Shown here in pieces: positions 1 to 7,789 of a stretch of 21,136 bases of DNA (positions within the stretch are counted from its first letter, which is position 1; every line of letters starts with the position of its first letter). A model generated the notes under the pieces. It worked only from the letters and a program-made list of their open reading frames with translations. It was not told the DNA's origin and ran no database searches. The position numbers were made by a program, and so were the translations under genes. The DNA is from Clostridiaceae bacterium (GTDB lineage Bacteria; Bacillota; Clostridia; Oscillospirales; Acutalibacteraceae): assembly GCA_016292575.1 (NCBI GenBank), contig JAEDIH010000017.1, forward strand, positions 1 through 21,136. The letters are read 5' to 3'.

Positions 1-4
1 CGAA

Positions 5-36
5 AAATCTGACGGCGTAATCTGTACATCAGATTT
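5..36. repeat. 8-bp inverted repeat near left edge
   Basis: AAATCTGA (5-12) is repeated inverted as TCAGATTT (29-36) around a 16-base loop. A shorter alternative pairs 19-24 with 30-35. Read on the minus strand, it lies about 15-45 bases downstream of the leftward promoter's expected start site and is followed by two further Ts. It could be a leader hairpin or a weak terminator of that transcript. There is no long T run, so it is not called a terminator. Confidence 0.4.
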
Positions 37-56
37 AATCAGAGCTTCCTTAATAA

Positions 57-85
57 ATTGTACCACAATCGTATTCTTTTATCAA
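57..85 (-). promoter_or_regulatory. Leftward sigma-A-type promoter
   Basis: On the minus strand there is TTGATA (plus 80-85), a 17-base spacer, then TACAAT (plus 57-62). This is 5/6 at the -35 and 5/6 at the -10, with ideal spacing. Transcription would start near position 50 and run off the left edge of the window. The transcribed 50 bases contain no ATG-started frame with a ribosome site, so the product cannot be named. It would be divergent from the RNase J gene. Confidence 0.5.
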
Positions 86-188
86 GGGTGTCTATTCGGT
101 TTTATATCAGTCAATAATCTATTTACAGCTTTGAAGCGTTGCTGCTGATATTATTTGATAAACATTATGTTAACATGCCGCGCTTTCC

Positions 189-217
189 TTGACACCTAAG
201 TAAAAAAATAGTAAAAT
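189..217 (+). promoter_or_regulatory. Sigma-A promoter of the RNase J-ftsH run
   Basis: TTGACA (189-194), a 17-base spacer and TAAAAT (212-217) match the housekeeping consensus 6/6 and 5/6. The predicted start near 224 leaves a leader of about 70 AT-rich bases before the RNase J start codon. No terminator is seen between the genes up to 9691, so this promoter could transcribe the whole run, although internal promoters cannot be excluded. Confidence 0.75.
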
Positions 218-295
218 ATTCTGTAAATATCAATAAGCATTAAATTTATCACATTCTACTGTTTTACATAACAAAATTATATTTTAAAGGAGCGT

Positions 296-2080
296 ATGTT
301 CAGACATATGAGTGAAAAAAACACCTCGGCCGTTAAGACGGCAATACCTGCAAGCAGAACAAAAAAGAATCAAAAGTTTTATTATAAAAAGAAAAAGACG
401 CAGAAAAAAAAGACCGAAACAGCAAAGCCTATCAAAATCTCTTTCCTCGGCGGCATCAACGAAGTCGGCAAAAATATGACCGTTTATGAATATGACGGCG
501 ATATGCTTATCGTTGACTGCGGTCTTGCTTTTCCCGATGAGAATATGCTCGGAATTGACCTTGTTATTCCGGATTTCACCTATATCACCTCGAATGCCGA
601 TAGAGTAAAAGGCATTGTAATAACTCACGGACATGAGGATCATATCGGCGCTCTTGCGTATCTTCTTAAAAACTGCAATGTTCCGGTCTACAGCACAAGG
701 CTCACTAACGGCCTCATTGAAGGTAAGCTGCGCGAACACGGACTGCTTGAAAAAGCTAAACTTAACGTTGCCGCTCCGGGGGACTGCATAAGCCTCGGAA
801 AATTTGACGTTGAGTTTATCCATGTTAACCATTCAATTCCCGACGCTGTCGGCTTTGCAATCAAGTGCGCCGGCGGAACTGTTGTCCACACCGGCGATTT
901 TAAAATCGATAGCACGCCCGTTGACGGCGGCATGATTGACCTTGCACGCTTCGGTCAGCTTGGAAACGAGGGTGTGCTTTGTATGCTCTCCGACTCAACA
1001 AACGCCGAACGCCCGGGCTTTACCCAAAGCGAACACAAGGTTGGAGAATCGTTTGAAATGCTTTTCAGAAAAGCCGGCGACAGACGGATAATCGTTGCCA
1101 CCTTTGCCTCGAATATCCACCGTGTTCAGCAAATTATCGACGTTGCGGAAAGTCTCGGCAGAAAGGTTGCGCTTTCCGGTCGCAGCCTTGAGAATGTTGT
1201 TGCAGTAAGCCGCGAGCTCGGCTACCTTCGTGTGCCGGACGGTGTGCTTATTGACCTTGACCTTATCAATAAGTACAGCGCAAACGAGCTTGTGCTCATC
1301 ACAACGGGCAGTCAGGGCGAGCCGATGTCCGCGCTGACAAGAATGGCGTTTTCCGACCACAGGAAGGTTGCTATAGGCTCTAATGATTACGTCATTATTT
1401 CGGCAACACCGATTCCCGGCAACGAAAAGACAGTCAGCCGTGTTATAAACGAGCTGATGAAGCTCGGCGCGGAAGTTGTTTACGAAAAGATGTATGACGT
1501 TCACGTTTCCGGCCATGCCTGCAGCGAGGAACTCAAGCTCATGCTCGGAATTGTCAAACCTAAGTTCTTTATTCCCGTTCACGGCGAGCAGAAGCACCTG
1601 CAAAAGCACGCAAATCTTGCGGTTTCAATGGGCATGGATAGGAAGAACATTGTTATTGTTGAAAACGGTGCAAGCTTTGAAATATCGAATAACGGCATTA
1701 AAAAAGTTGCCAATGTCCCTGCCGGTCAGGTCTTTGTTGACGGACTCGGTGTCGGCGATGTCGGAAGCATCGTTATCCGCGACAGAAAGCATCTTGCCGA
1801 GGACGGCATAATAATTGTTGTTGCCGCAATCGACAGCGTAAGCCATATGCTGATTTCGGGTCCGGACGTTGTTTCAAGAGGCTTTGTTTTTGTCCGTGAA
1901 GCGGAGGAACTGATGGAGGAGGCGCGCACAACCGCGTTCAATACCATCAACCGCTGCTTTGACCGCAACATTCGTGAATGGGGAACCATCAAAAGCAGGA
2001 TACGCGATGATGTTTCCAAACTTATGTATGAGCGCACAAAGCGCAGTCCCATGATCCTGCCCATTCTTATGGAGATCTGA
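296..2080 (+). CDS. rnj: Ribonuclease J
   Basis: Endo- and 5'-3' exoribonuclease of the beta-CASP metallo-beta-lactamase family, which processes and degrades mRNA and rRNA in the cytoplasm. The 594 residues begin with a lysine-rich tail (about residues 10-45, with runs such as KKKK and KKK) before the catalytic core starts at KISFLGG. The metal-binding motif H111-G-H113-E-D115-H116 is intact, followed by HTGDF, the SDSTNAERPG segment, a beta-CASP domain, SGHA, and PVHGEQ near residue 428. The core has typical RNase J length; the basic tail is an extension. The ATG at 296 has AAAGGAG (286-292) only three bases upstream. An in-frame ATG at 308 is possible but lies 15 bases away. First gene of the run; gdpP starts two bases after its stop. 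Whether it is RNase J1- or J2-like cannot be told. Confidence 0.95.
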   Translation: MFRHMSEKNTSAVKTAIPASRTKKNQKFYYKKKKTQKKKTETAKPIKISFLGGINEVGKNMTVYEYDGDMLIVDCGLAFPDENMLGIDLVIPDFTYITSNADRVKGIVITHGHEDHIGALAYLLKNCNVPVYSTRLTNGLIEGKLREHGLLEKAKLNVAAPGDCISLGKFDVEFIHVNHSIPDAVGFAIKCAGGTVVHTGDFKIDSTPVDGGMIDLARFGQLGNEGVLCMLSDSTNAERPGFTQSEHKVGESFEMLFRKAGDRRIIVATFASNIHRVQQIIDVAESLGRKVALSGRSLENVVAVSRELGYLRVPDGVLIDLDLINKYSANELVLITTGSQGEPMSALTRMAFSDHRKVAIGSNDYVIISATPIPGNEKTVSRVINELMKLGAEVVYEKMYDVHVSGHACSEELKLMLGIVKPKFFIPVHGEQKHLQKHANLAVSMGMDRKNIVIVENGASFEISNNGIKKVANVPAGQVFVDGLGVGDVGSIVIRDRKHLAEDGIIIVVAAIDSVSHMLISGPDVVSRGFVFVREAEELMEEARTTAFNTINRCFDRNIREWGTIKSRIRDDVSKLMYERTKRSPMILPILMEI

Positions 2081-2082
2081 AA

Positions 2083-4059
2083 ATGAAAAAGCTATGGAGA
2101 AATTTTGACACTTCGATCGTTTCGTTCCCTGTGGCGAGCTTCTGCGTTATTGCAACATTCTTTCTTAACGTGCCGCTTGCTTTGATCGAATGCGCTCTTT
2201 TTGTCATTTTGTTCATCGTTAAGTGGCAGTACCAAAAGCGAGTGAAGCAAAAGCTGCTATATCAGGTCAACGCGGTTGCCGATGAGCTTGATTTTGAACG
2301 AGGCGAAGCTTTTAAAAAGCTGAGTGTTGCCTGTGCCGTGATTGAAAAGGACGGTCTGATTGTCTGGATCAACGACAGCTTTAAAAGCACATTTTCCATC
2401 ACCAAAAAAACTCCTGTCAGCAATATCCGAGCGGTTCTTAACCGCGAGGGCTCAATCGAACGTATCATTGACGGCAGGGGCTTCAAAATTAAAGTAAATT
2501 CTCAGTATTTTGCCGTCTATTCAAGCGAAATGAAGGTTGATGACGAGGAATTATATCTTCTTTATTTCTTTGATGAAACCAAGCTTCGCATAACGGAAAA
2601 AGAGTATTATGACTCGCGTCCTTCGCTCATGCTCAGCGTTATTGATAACTCAAATGAAATATATCAGACATTTAAAGAGAGTGAAGCCGCCTCAATCTTC
2701 AGCCGAATTGAGCAGGAAATTGAAAACTGGGTAACCTCCTACGGCGGACTATGCAGGAAGTATTCCACAACAAGAATGCTGTTTTTTGTTGAGGAACGCT
2801 CGCTGCAAAAAATGATAGCAGATAGATTTTCAATTCTTGAAATTGTCCGTCAGATGAGCTACGACGGAAAAAACTGCGGCGTAACACTTTCTATAGGTGT
2901 TGGAAAAGAGGCGTCGCTCAATGCTTCAAACGAGTCTGCAAAGCAGGCGCTGGACATGGCGCAGAGCCGCGGCGGCGATCAGGTTGCAATCCGCCACGAC
3001 GCGCAGTATAAATTTTTCGGCGGTGTTTCCGCAGGAGTTGAAAAACGCAACAAAGTTAAAACCAGACTGATTTCAAGGTCTATTGCCACTATTGTCAATG
3101 ACAGCGACAATATCCTCATCATGGGACACCGGTTTTCGGATTTTGATGCTTTCGGAGCGGCTGTCGGCATGTATGCCGTTGCCGACCATTTTTCAAAGAA
3201 AGCGAACATTGTTATCGACACGGAAACAACTCTTGCCCTGCCGTTGGTTAAAGCGTTCAAGGAGCATTTTCCCTCAGGGGTGCTTGTCCGTCCGGAAAAA
3301 GCGCGTTCCATGCTCGGGGAAAACACACTTCTTGTTGTTGTTGACACGCACAAAAAAGACTTCTGCGAAGCACCGGAGCTTGTTGACGCAGCAAAAAGAA
3401 TCATGGTTATTGATCACCACAGAAAATCTGTCGGCTTTATTGAAAACACCGTGATGTTCTATCATGTTCCCACAGCGTCCTCTGCGTGCGAGATGGTTTC
3501 CGAGCTGTGCGAATATGCTGACACGGCGCCATTTATTGATAAATTTACGGCCGAAGCACTCCTTGCCGGCATATCGCTCGATACAAGGAACTTTATTATC
3601 CGGACAGGCGTCAGGACTTTTGAGGCCGCCGCATATCTCAGAGCGAGGTCGGCAAGCCCGCTGGAGGTCAAAAAGCTCTTTGCAAGCGATATGGATGTTT
3701 TCCATTTGCGCAACAGCATAATTGACAATTCGCATATTTATGAGCGCGGCTATGCAATCTCGTTCGCCGACTTCAAAAGCAGGAATATCCGCCTTATTAC
3801 TTCGCAGGCGGCCGATGAAATGCTCAATGTTGAGGGCGTAAGAGCTTCCTTTGTGCTTTTTGAAACGCCGGGAATAATCAATATCTCCGCAAGGTCTTAC
3901 GGAGAGGTTAATGTTCAGCTTATAATGGAAACTCTCGGCGGCGGCGGTCACCAGACCATGTCGGCTTGCCAGCTTCCGAAGCTTTCAATCGAACAGGCAA
4001 CTGAAAAACTCAAAAAAGCTATTGATAAATATATTACTGATACAACGGAGGTTAAATGA
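2083..4059 (+). CDS. gdpP: Cyclic-di-AMP phosphodiesterase GdpP (DHH/DHHA1 family)
   Basis: Membrane-bound enzyme that hydrolyses c-di-AMP to pApA, lowering a messenger that controls potassium, osmotic and cell-wall homeostasis. The 658 residues show two N-terminal membrane segments (about 13-50), a degenerate PAS region (about 65-160), a degenerate GGDEF region (about 170-305, ending SRGGDQ), then the DHH domain. Seen motifs are MGHRFSDFD (347-355), VVDTHK, the D444-H445-H446 signature, and GGGGHQ (619-624) in DHHA1. Length and order match GdpP/YybT of Firmicutes, in which the PAS domain binds heme. GGAG (2071-2074) inside the end of the RNase J gene serves as ribosome site. Its stop overlaps the rplI start region, as in the gdpP-rplI-dnaB order of Bacillus. 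No c-di-AMP synthase is in the window. Confidence 0.95.
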   Translation: MKKLWRNFDTSIVSFPVASFCVIATFFLNVPLALIECALFVILFIVKWQYQKRVKQKLLYQVNAVADELDFERGEAFKKLSVACAVIEKDGLIVWINDSFKSTFSITKKTPVSNIRAVLNREGSIERIIDGRGFKIKVNSQYFAVYSSEMKVDDEELYLLYFFDETKLRITEKEYYDSRPSLMLSVIDNSNEIYQTFKESEAASIFSRIEQEIENWVTSYGGLCRKYSTTRMLFFVEERSLQKMIADRFSILEIVRQMSYDGKNCGVTLSIGVGKEASLNASNESAKQALDMAQSRGGDQVAIRHDAQYKFFGGVSAGVEKRNKVKTRLISRSIATIVNDSDNILIMGHRFSDFDAFGAAVGMYAVADHFSKKANIVIDTETTLALPLVKAFKEHFPSGVLVRPEKARSMLGENTLLVVVDTHKKDFCEAPELVDAAKRIMVIDHHRKSVGFIENTVMFYHVPTASSACEMVSELCEYADTAPFIDKFTAEALLAGISLDTRNFIIRTGVRTFEAAAYLRARSASPLEVKKLFASDMDVFHLRNSIIDNSHIYERGYAISFADFKSRNIRLITSQAADEMLNVEGVRASFVLFETPGIINISARSYGEVNVQLIMETLGGGGHQTMSACQLPKLSIEQATEKLKKAIDKYITDTTEVK

Positions 4060-4499
4060 TGAAAGTAATTTTAAAGCAGGACGTTAAAGGACTCGGAAAA
4101 AAGGGCGAGCTTGTCAACGCGTCTGACGGCTACGCAAGAAACTTCCTTTTTCCGAAAGGACTTGCTGCCGAAGCAAACGCTCAGGCAATGTCTGAGTTTA
4201 AAAATAAGCAGCAGGCCGAAAAATACAGAATAGAAACCGAGACGGCGACCGCAAAGGCTGCTGCCGAAAGAATTTCCGGAAAGACCATTCGCATTGCGGC
4301 AAAAGCCGGACAGAACGGCAAGCTTTTCGGCTCTGTTACATCAAAGGAGATTGCCGAAAGGGTCAAAGCTGAATTTGGCATTGAAACCGACAAGAGAAAA
4401 ATTATTATTGACGACATCAAGCAGTTCGGAACCTATGAGTTTGAAATCAAGCTCTATCAGGGTATTTCCGCAAAACTCTACGTAATAGTTGGTGAATAA
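4059..4499 (+). CDS. rplI: 50S ribosomal protein L9
   Basis: Structural protein of the large ribosomal subunit, binding 23S rRNA at the base of the L1 stalk. The 146-residue product starts MKVILKQDVKGLG and carries the L9 signature around VNASDGYARNFLFPKGLA. A long charged helix follows, then a C-terminal domain from about residue 75. Two start codons are possible, ATG 4056 and ATG 4059. I choose 4059 because it gives the canonical MKVIL start and places GGAGG (4047-4051) seven bases upstream. Its first base is the last base of the gdpP stop codon, so the two genes are probably translationally coupled. Using 4056 would add one methionine. Confidence 0.96.
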   Translation: MKVILKQDVKGLGKKGELVNASDGYARNFLFPKGLAAEANAQAMSEFKNKQQAEKYRIETETATAKAAAERISGKTIRIAAKAGQNGKLFGSVTSKEIAERVKAEFGIETDKRKIIIDDIKQFGTYEFEIKLYQGISAKLYVIVGE

Positions 4500-4501
4500 G
4501 C

Positions 4502-5890
4502 ATGCCTTTTTCCGGAAACATTATCAGTCTTGATGACGTCAATATCCCTTTCAGTCTTGAAGCGGAACAGGCGGTTCTCGGCAGCATTCTCAGCGAACCG
4601 GAGTGTCTTTCGCAGGTCATGGTAATTGTCAAGCCGGAATATTTCTATATGCCGGCTCACAGATCAATCTTCATCATTATGCAGGAGATTGACGCCTCGG
4701 GCGGAAAAATTGACCCGCTGATAGTTCTTGAAAAGCTTAAGGCGGAGAAAGTATATGATGACGCAAGCGGAAAAAACTATCTCTATCAGCTTGCCCAGTC
4801 CGTTCCCTCAACCGAAAACGTTGAAAGCTACTGCAAAATTATCAAGGAAAAGTTTTACATACGCTCGCTCATCAACGTTTCCAAGGAAATTATTGAGGAG
4901 GCCTCCTCAACCGAAAACACAGCGGACCTTTTGCTTGACTCTGCCGAGCAGAAAATCTATGATATCCGTCAGGGCAAAATTACAAGAGGACCGACAAGGA
5001 TTGGCGATATAATCGTCAATGAGGTTTACACAAAGCTTCAGCAGCTCAGTTCTGCGGACAGGGATAAGTATAAGGGCTACACAACGGGCTTTTCCGATCT
5101 TGACAAGGCGATAACTGGTCTTAACCGTTCGGATCTTATTATTATAGGCGCACGCCCGGCAATGGGTAAAACAAGCCTTGCGCTGAACATTGCGCGCAAT
5201 ACTGCCATGGTCGGAAAAAAGAAGGTTCTGTTCTTTTCCCTCGAGATGACAAAGGAGCAGCTTGCACAGCGCGTGCTTGCAACCGAAGCAAGAGTTGAAA
5301 GCACAAAGATGAGAACCGGCAACATTAACGGAGAGGAGTGGGGCAGACTTGCCACTGCCGCCGCAATGCTCAGCAACTGTGAGCTTTATTTTGACGATAC
5401 TTCCAACATGACCGTTCCGGAAATGAAATCACGAATCAGACGTCTGCGAGATGTTGACGCCGTGTTTGTGGACTATCTTCAGCTTATGAAAAGCGGAACA
5501 AGGGTTGAAAGCCGCGTTCAGGAGGTCTCCGAAATCACCCGTAATCTCAAGCTGATGGCAAAGGATCTGAATATACCCGTTGTTGTTCTTGCTCAGCTTG
5601 CAAGAGCAACCGAGGCGAGGGGAAAATCTCACCGTCCTCAGCTTTCAGACCTTCGTGAATCGGGTTCCATTGAGCAGGACGCCGATATTGTCATAATGCT
5701 TTATCGTGACGAATATTACTCCGATAATAACGACTCCGATGCTTCCTCGCAGGAGGAGGTCAAAGCGGTCAACGAGGCAGAATTTATAATCTCCAAAAAC
5801 AGGCACGGTCCGACCAATACGGTAAAAGTTGCATGGAACGGGGATTACACACTGTTTACAAATCTGGAGACTCTCAGAAATGATATGTAA
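4502..5890 (+). CDS. dnaB: Replicative DNA helicase DnaB
   Basis: Hexameric 5'-3' helicase that unwinds DNA at the replication fork and recruits primase (named DnaC in Bacillus). The 462 residues show the N-terminal primase-interaction domain beginning SLEAEQAVLGSI, a linker helix, then the RecA-like motor. The Walker A sequence is GARPAMGKTS with K223, FFSLEM follows, the Walker B region is VFVDYLQLM, and the DLRESGSIEQDADI segment matches the family. No intein interrupts the motor, and the length is normal. The start lies two bases after rplI, with GGTGA (4491-4495) inside the rplI end as a modest ribosome site. The last 11 bases overlap tilS. Confidence 0.96.
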   Translation: MPFSGNIISLDDVNIPFSLEAEQAVLGSILSEPECLSQVMVIVKPEYFYMPAHRSIFIIMQEIDASGGKIDPLIVLEKLKAEKVYDDASGKNYLYQLAQSVPSTENVESYCKIIKEKFYIRSLINVSKEIIEEASSTENTADLLLDSAEQKIYDIRQGKITRGPTRIGDIIVNEVYTKLQQLSSADRDKYKGYTTGFSDLDKAITGLNRSDLIIIGARPAMGKTSLALNIARNTAMVGKKKVLFFSLEMTKEQLAQRVLATEARVESTKMRTGNINGEEWGRLATAAAMLSNCELYFDDTSNMTVPEMKSRIRRLRDVDAVFVDYLQLMKSGTRVESRVQEVSEITRNLKLMAKDLNIPVVVLAQLARATEARGKSHRPQLSDLRESGSIEQDADIVIMLYRDEYYSDNNDSDASSQEEVKAVNEAEFIISKNRHGPTNTVKVAWNGDYTLFTNLETLRNDM

Positions 5891-7199
5891 GGTTCAAAAA
5901 ACAATAGAGCGCTTTGCAATGCTTGAAAACGCAAAAAGCGTTGCCGTTGGTCTTTCCGGCGGTGCGGATTCCGTCTGCCTTTTTGATATCCTTTTGAAGC
6001 TCAGAAGCGAATTAGACTTCAAGCTTGTCTGCGTTCATGTCAATCATAATCTCAGAGGCGATGAGTCCTTAAGGGATGAGCGTTTTGTTCAGGAACTTTG
6101 CGCAAAAAACGGTGTTGAACTTAAAATTGTTTCAGCCGATATTGCAAAGCTTGCTAAAGAGCGGCATATCGGAATTGAAGAGTGCGGAAGAGCAGTCCGC
6201 TATGAGGCGTTTGAAAGTGCCGGCTGCGATAGGATTGCCGTGGCTCACAGCCTTTCCGACTGCATTGAAACCTCGCTTTTCAATCTTGCGCGCGGCAGCT
6301 CGCTTGCAGGTGTTTGCCGTATACCGCCCGTGCGGGGCAAAATTATCCGACCGCTCATTGACTGCACAGCTCAGGAAATACGGGCTTACTGCAGGGAAAA
6401 TTCGCTCCCCTTTGTTGTTGACAGCACCAATCTTGAAGATGATTATACAAGAAACTTCATACGTCTGAATATTATTCCGAAGTTTAAGCAGATTAACACA
6501 GATTTTGAAAATAGCTTCCGCCGTTTTTATGAAACAGCAGCGCGCGATGAAGCATATCTTGAAAAGCTTGCGCATAAAGCCCTCGAATCGGCAAAATGCA
6601 GCGGCGGCTATCTGCGCTTTGTTCTGCTCTCACAGGACGACGCGGTGCTTTACAGATGTTTGCGGCTGATTCTTGAAAGCAAGATGAAAAAGCAGGTTGA
6701 AAAAAAGCACGTTGACCTTGCTGTCGATATTGTCAAAAATACAGGTACGCTTCAGCTTGGAAAAGACTTGTATATTTGCGCCGGGTGTGATATAATACTG
6801 TTTCATTCAGCACAAAGCAGGGAGGAAGCGTGGCGAGCTTATGAAACGGACGGCAGTTTTTTTTCACCTTTTAAAATATATGAATTGACTGTTGTTCCGT
6901 TTGATAAATCCCGTTTGACGGGTGAAAATAATATTTGTGACGCCGCGTATCTTTCAAACAGACCGGTTATGCGAAGCAGAATGCCCGGCGACAGGATAAC
7001 GCTGTTTCCGCGCAATGTTACAAAATCGCTGAAAAAGCTTTATAACGAAGCGAAGATTCCGCAGCGGGAGCGCGGCAGACTTGCCGTTCTTGAATCCGGC
7101 GGAAAGCTTATCTGGGCTGAAAAATTCGGTGTGAATGCGCCGTACAGGGTCAGCCGGAACACAAAAATGATAGCAATAATAAAGATCAAGGAAGGGTAA
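5880..7199 (+). CDS. tilS: tRNA(Ile)-lysidine synthase TilS
   Basis: Converts C34 of tRNA-Ile(CAU) to lysidine with ATP and lysine, changing its identity from Met to Ile; essential in most bacteria. I place the start at ATG 5880 because GGAGA (5866-5870) sits nine bases upstream and the protein then begins MICKVQKTIERF. An upstream ATG at 5829 would lie deep inside dnaB. The 439 residues include the PP-loop motif VGLSGGADSVCLF, VHVNHNLRG, and a RNFIRLNIIPKF segment. A C-terminal TilS domain runs from about residue 370 (RMPGDRI). The segment usually written AHHxxDxxET or AHNxxDxxET reads AHSLSDCIET here, a small departure with the key Asp and Glu-Thr kept. It overlaps dnaB by 11 bases and precedes hpt by five. 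Confidence 0.94.
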   Translation: MICKVQKTIERFAMLENAKSVAVGLSGGADSVCLFDILLKLRSELDFKLVCVHVNHNLRGDESLRDERFVQELCAKNGVELKIVSADIAKLAKERHIGIEECGRAVRYEAFESAGCDRIAVAHSLSDCIETSLFNLARGSSLAGVCRIPPVRGKIIRPLIDCTAQEIRAYCRENSLPFVVDSTNLEDDYTRNFIRLNIIPKFKQINTDFENSFRRFYETAARDEAYLEKLAHKALESAKCSGGYLRFVLLSQDDAVLYRCLRLILESKMKKQVEKKHVDLAVDIVKNTGTLQLGKDLYICAGCDIILFHSAQSREEAWRAYETDGSFFSPFKIYELTVVPFDKSRLTGENNICDAAYLSNRPVMRSRMPGDRITLFPRNVTKSLKKLYNEAKIPQRERGRLAVLESGGKLIWAEKFGVNAPYRVSRNTKMIAIIKIKEG

Positions 7200-7204
7200 A
7201 CGCT

Positions 7205-7750
7205 ATGCTTAACGACATTCAGGAAATTTATTTTTCCAAGGAACAGCTCAAGGAGATTACCGACAGAATCGGCGCGCAGGTAAGCCGCGATTTTGAGGGC
7301 AAGGATCTTATCCTCATCAGCGTTCTCAAGGGCTCGGTTATTTTTATGGCTGATCTTATGAGAAGCATTACAATTCCGTGCAGGATTGACTTCATTACCG
7401 CCGAAAGCTACGGACAGAGCATGACTTCAAGCGGAAATGTCAGCATAACAAAGGATATTTCGGACAACATTGAGGGCTGCGACATTCTTCTTGTTGAGGA
7501 TATTTTTGACAGCGGAAACACTTTGCAGCGGCTTTCCGATTATCTTGCCACCAAAAACCCTTCAAGCATTACCCTCTGTACTCTTCTTGATAAGCCGAGC
7601 AGGCGCAACCCGAACGTTAAGTTGGTACCGAAATATATCGGCGCGGAGATTGAAGATCAGTTTGTTGTCGGTTACGGTCTTGATTATAATCAAAAGTACC
7701 GCAATCTGCCCTTCATCGGAATCCTTAAGCCTGAAATATATAAAAGCTAA
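7205..7750 (+). CDS. hpt: Hypoxanthine phosphoribosyltransferase
   Basis: Purine salvage enzyme joining hypoxanthine or guanine to PRPP to give IMP or GMP. The 181 residues have the HPRT fold in order: LISVLKGSVIFMADL, the flexible-loop SYG, the PRPP-binding motif LLVEDIFDSGNTL (usually VEDIIDTGLTL), a conserved LLDKPSRR segment, and a C-terminal FVVGYGLDYNQKYRNLPFIG. GAAGGG (7191-7196), inside the end of tilS, is the ribosome site. The tilS-hpt-ftsH order is conserved across Firmicutes. In B. subtilis the Hpt protein has been linked to ftsH transcription, and whether that holds here is unknown. Confidence 0.95.
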   Translation: MLNDIQEIYFSKEQLKEITDRIGAQVSRDFEGKDLILISVLKGSVIFMADLMRSITIPCRIDFITAESYGQSMTSSGNVSITKDISDNIEGCDILLVEDIFDSGNTLQRLSDYLATKNPSSITLCTLLDKPSRRNPNVKLVPKYIGAEIEDQFVVGYGLDYNQKYRNLPFIGILKPEIYKS

Positions 7751-7789
7751 GCAGCATCTCTTTAATCAAGAGACAAAGGAGCGTGTTAA

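Noticed and set aside
122..154. TTTACA and TATTAT as a second promoter upstream of RNase J
   Set aside because: The spacer is 21 bases, too long; the downstream TTGACA-N17-TAAAAT is far better.
995..1609. Long minus-strand open frame inside the RNase J gene (similar ones at 284-832 and 3274-3951)
   Set aside because: These are antisense shadows of conserved genes with no ribosome site or recognisable motif.
5829..5879. ATG 5829 as tilS start
   Set aside because: It lies well inside dnaB without a suitable ribosome site; ATG 5880 follows GGAGA at good spacing and gives the usual TilS length.
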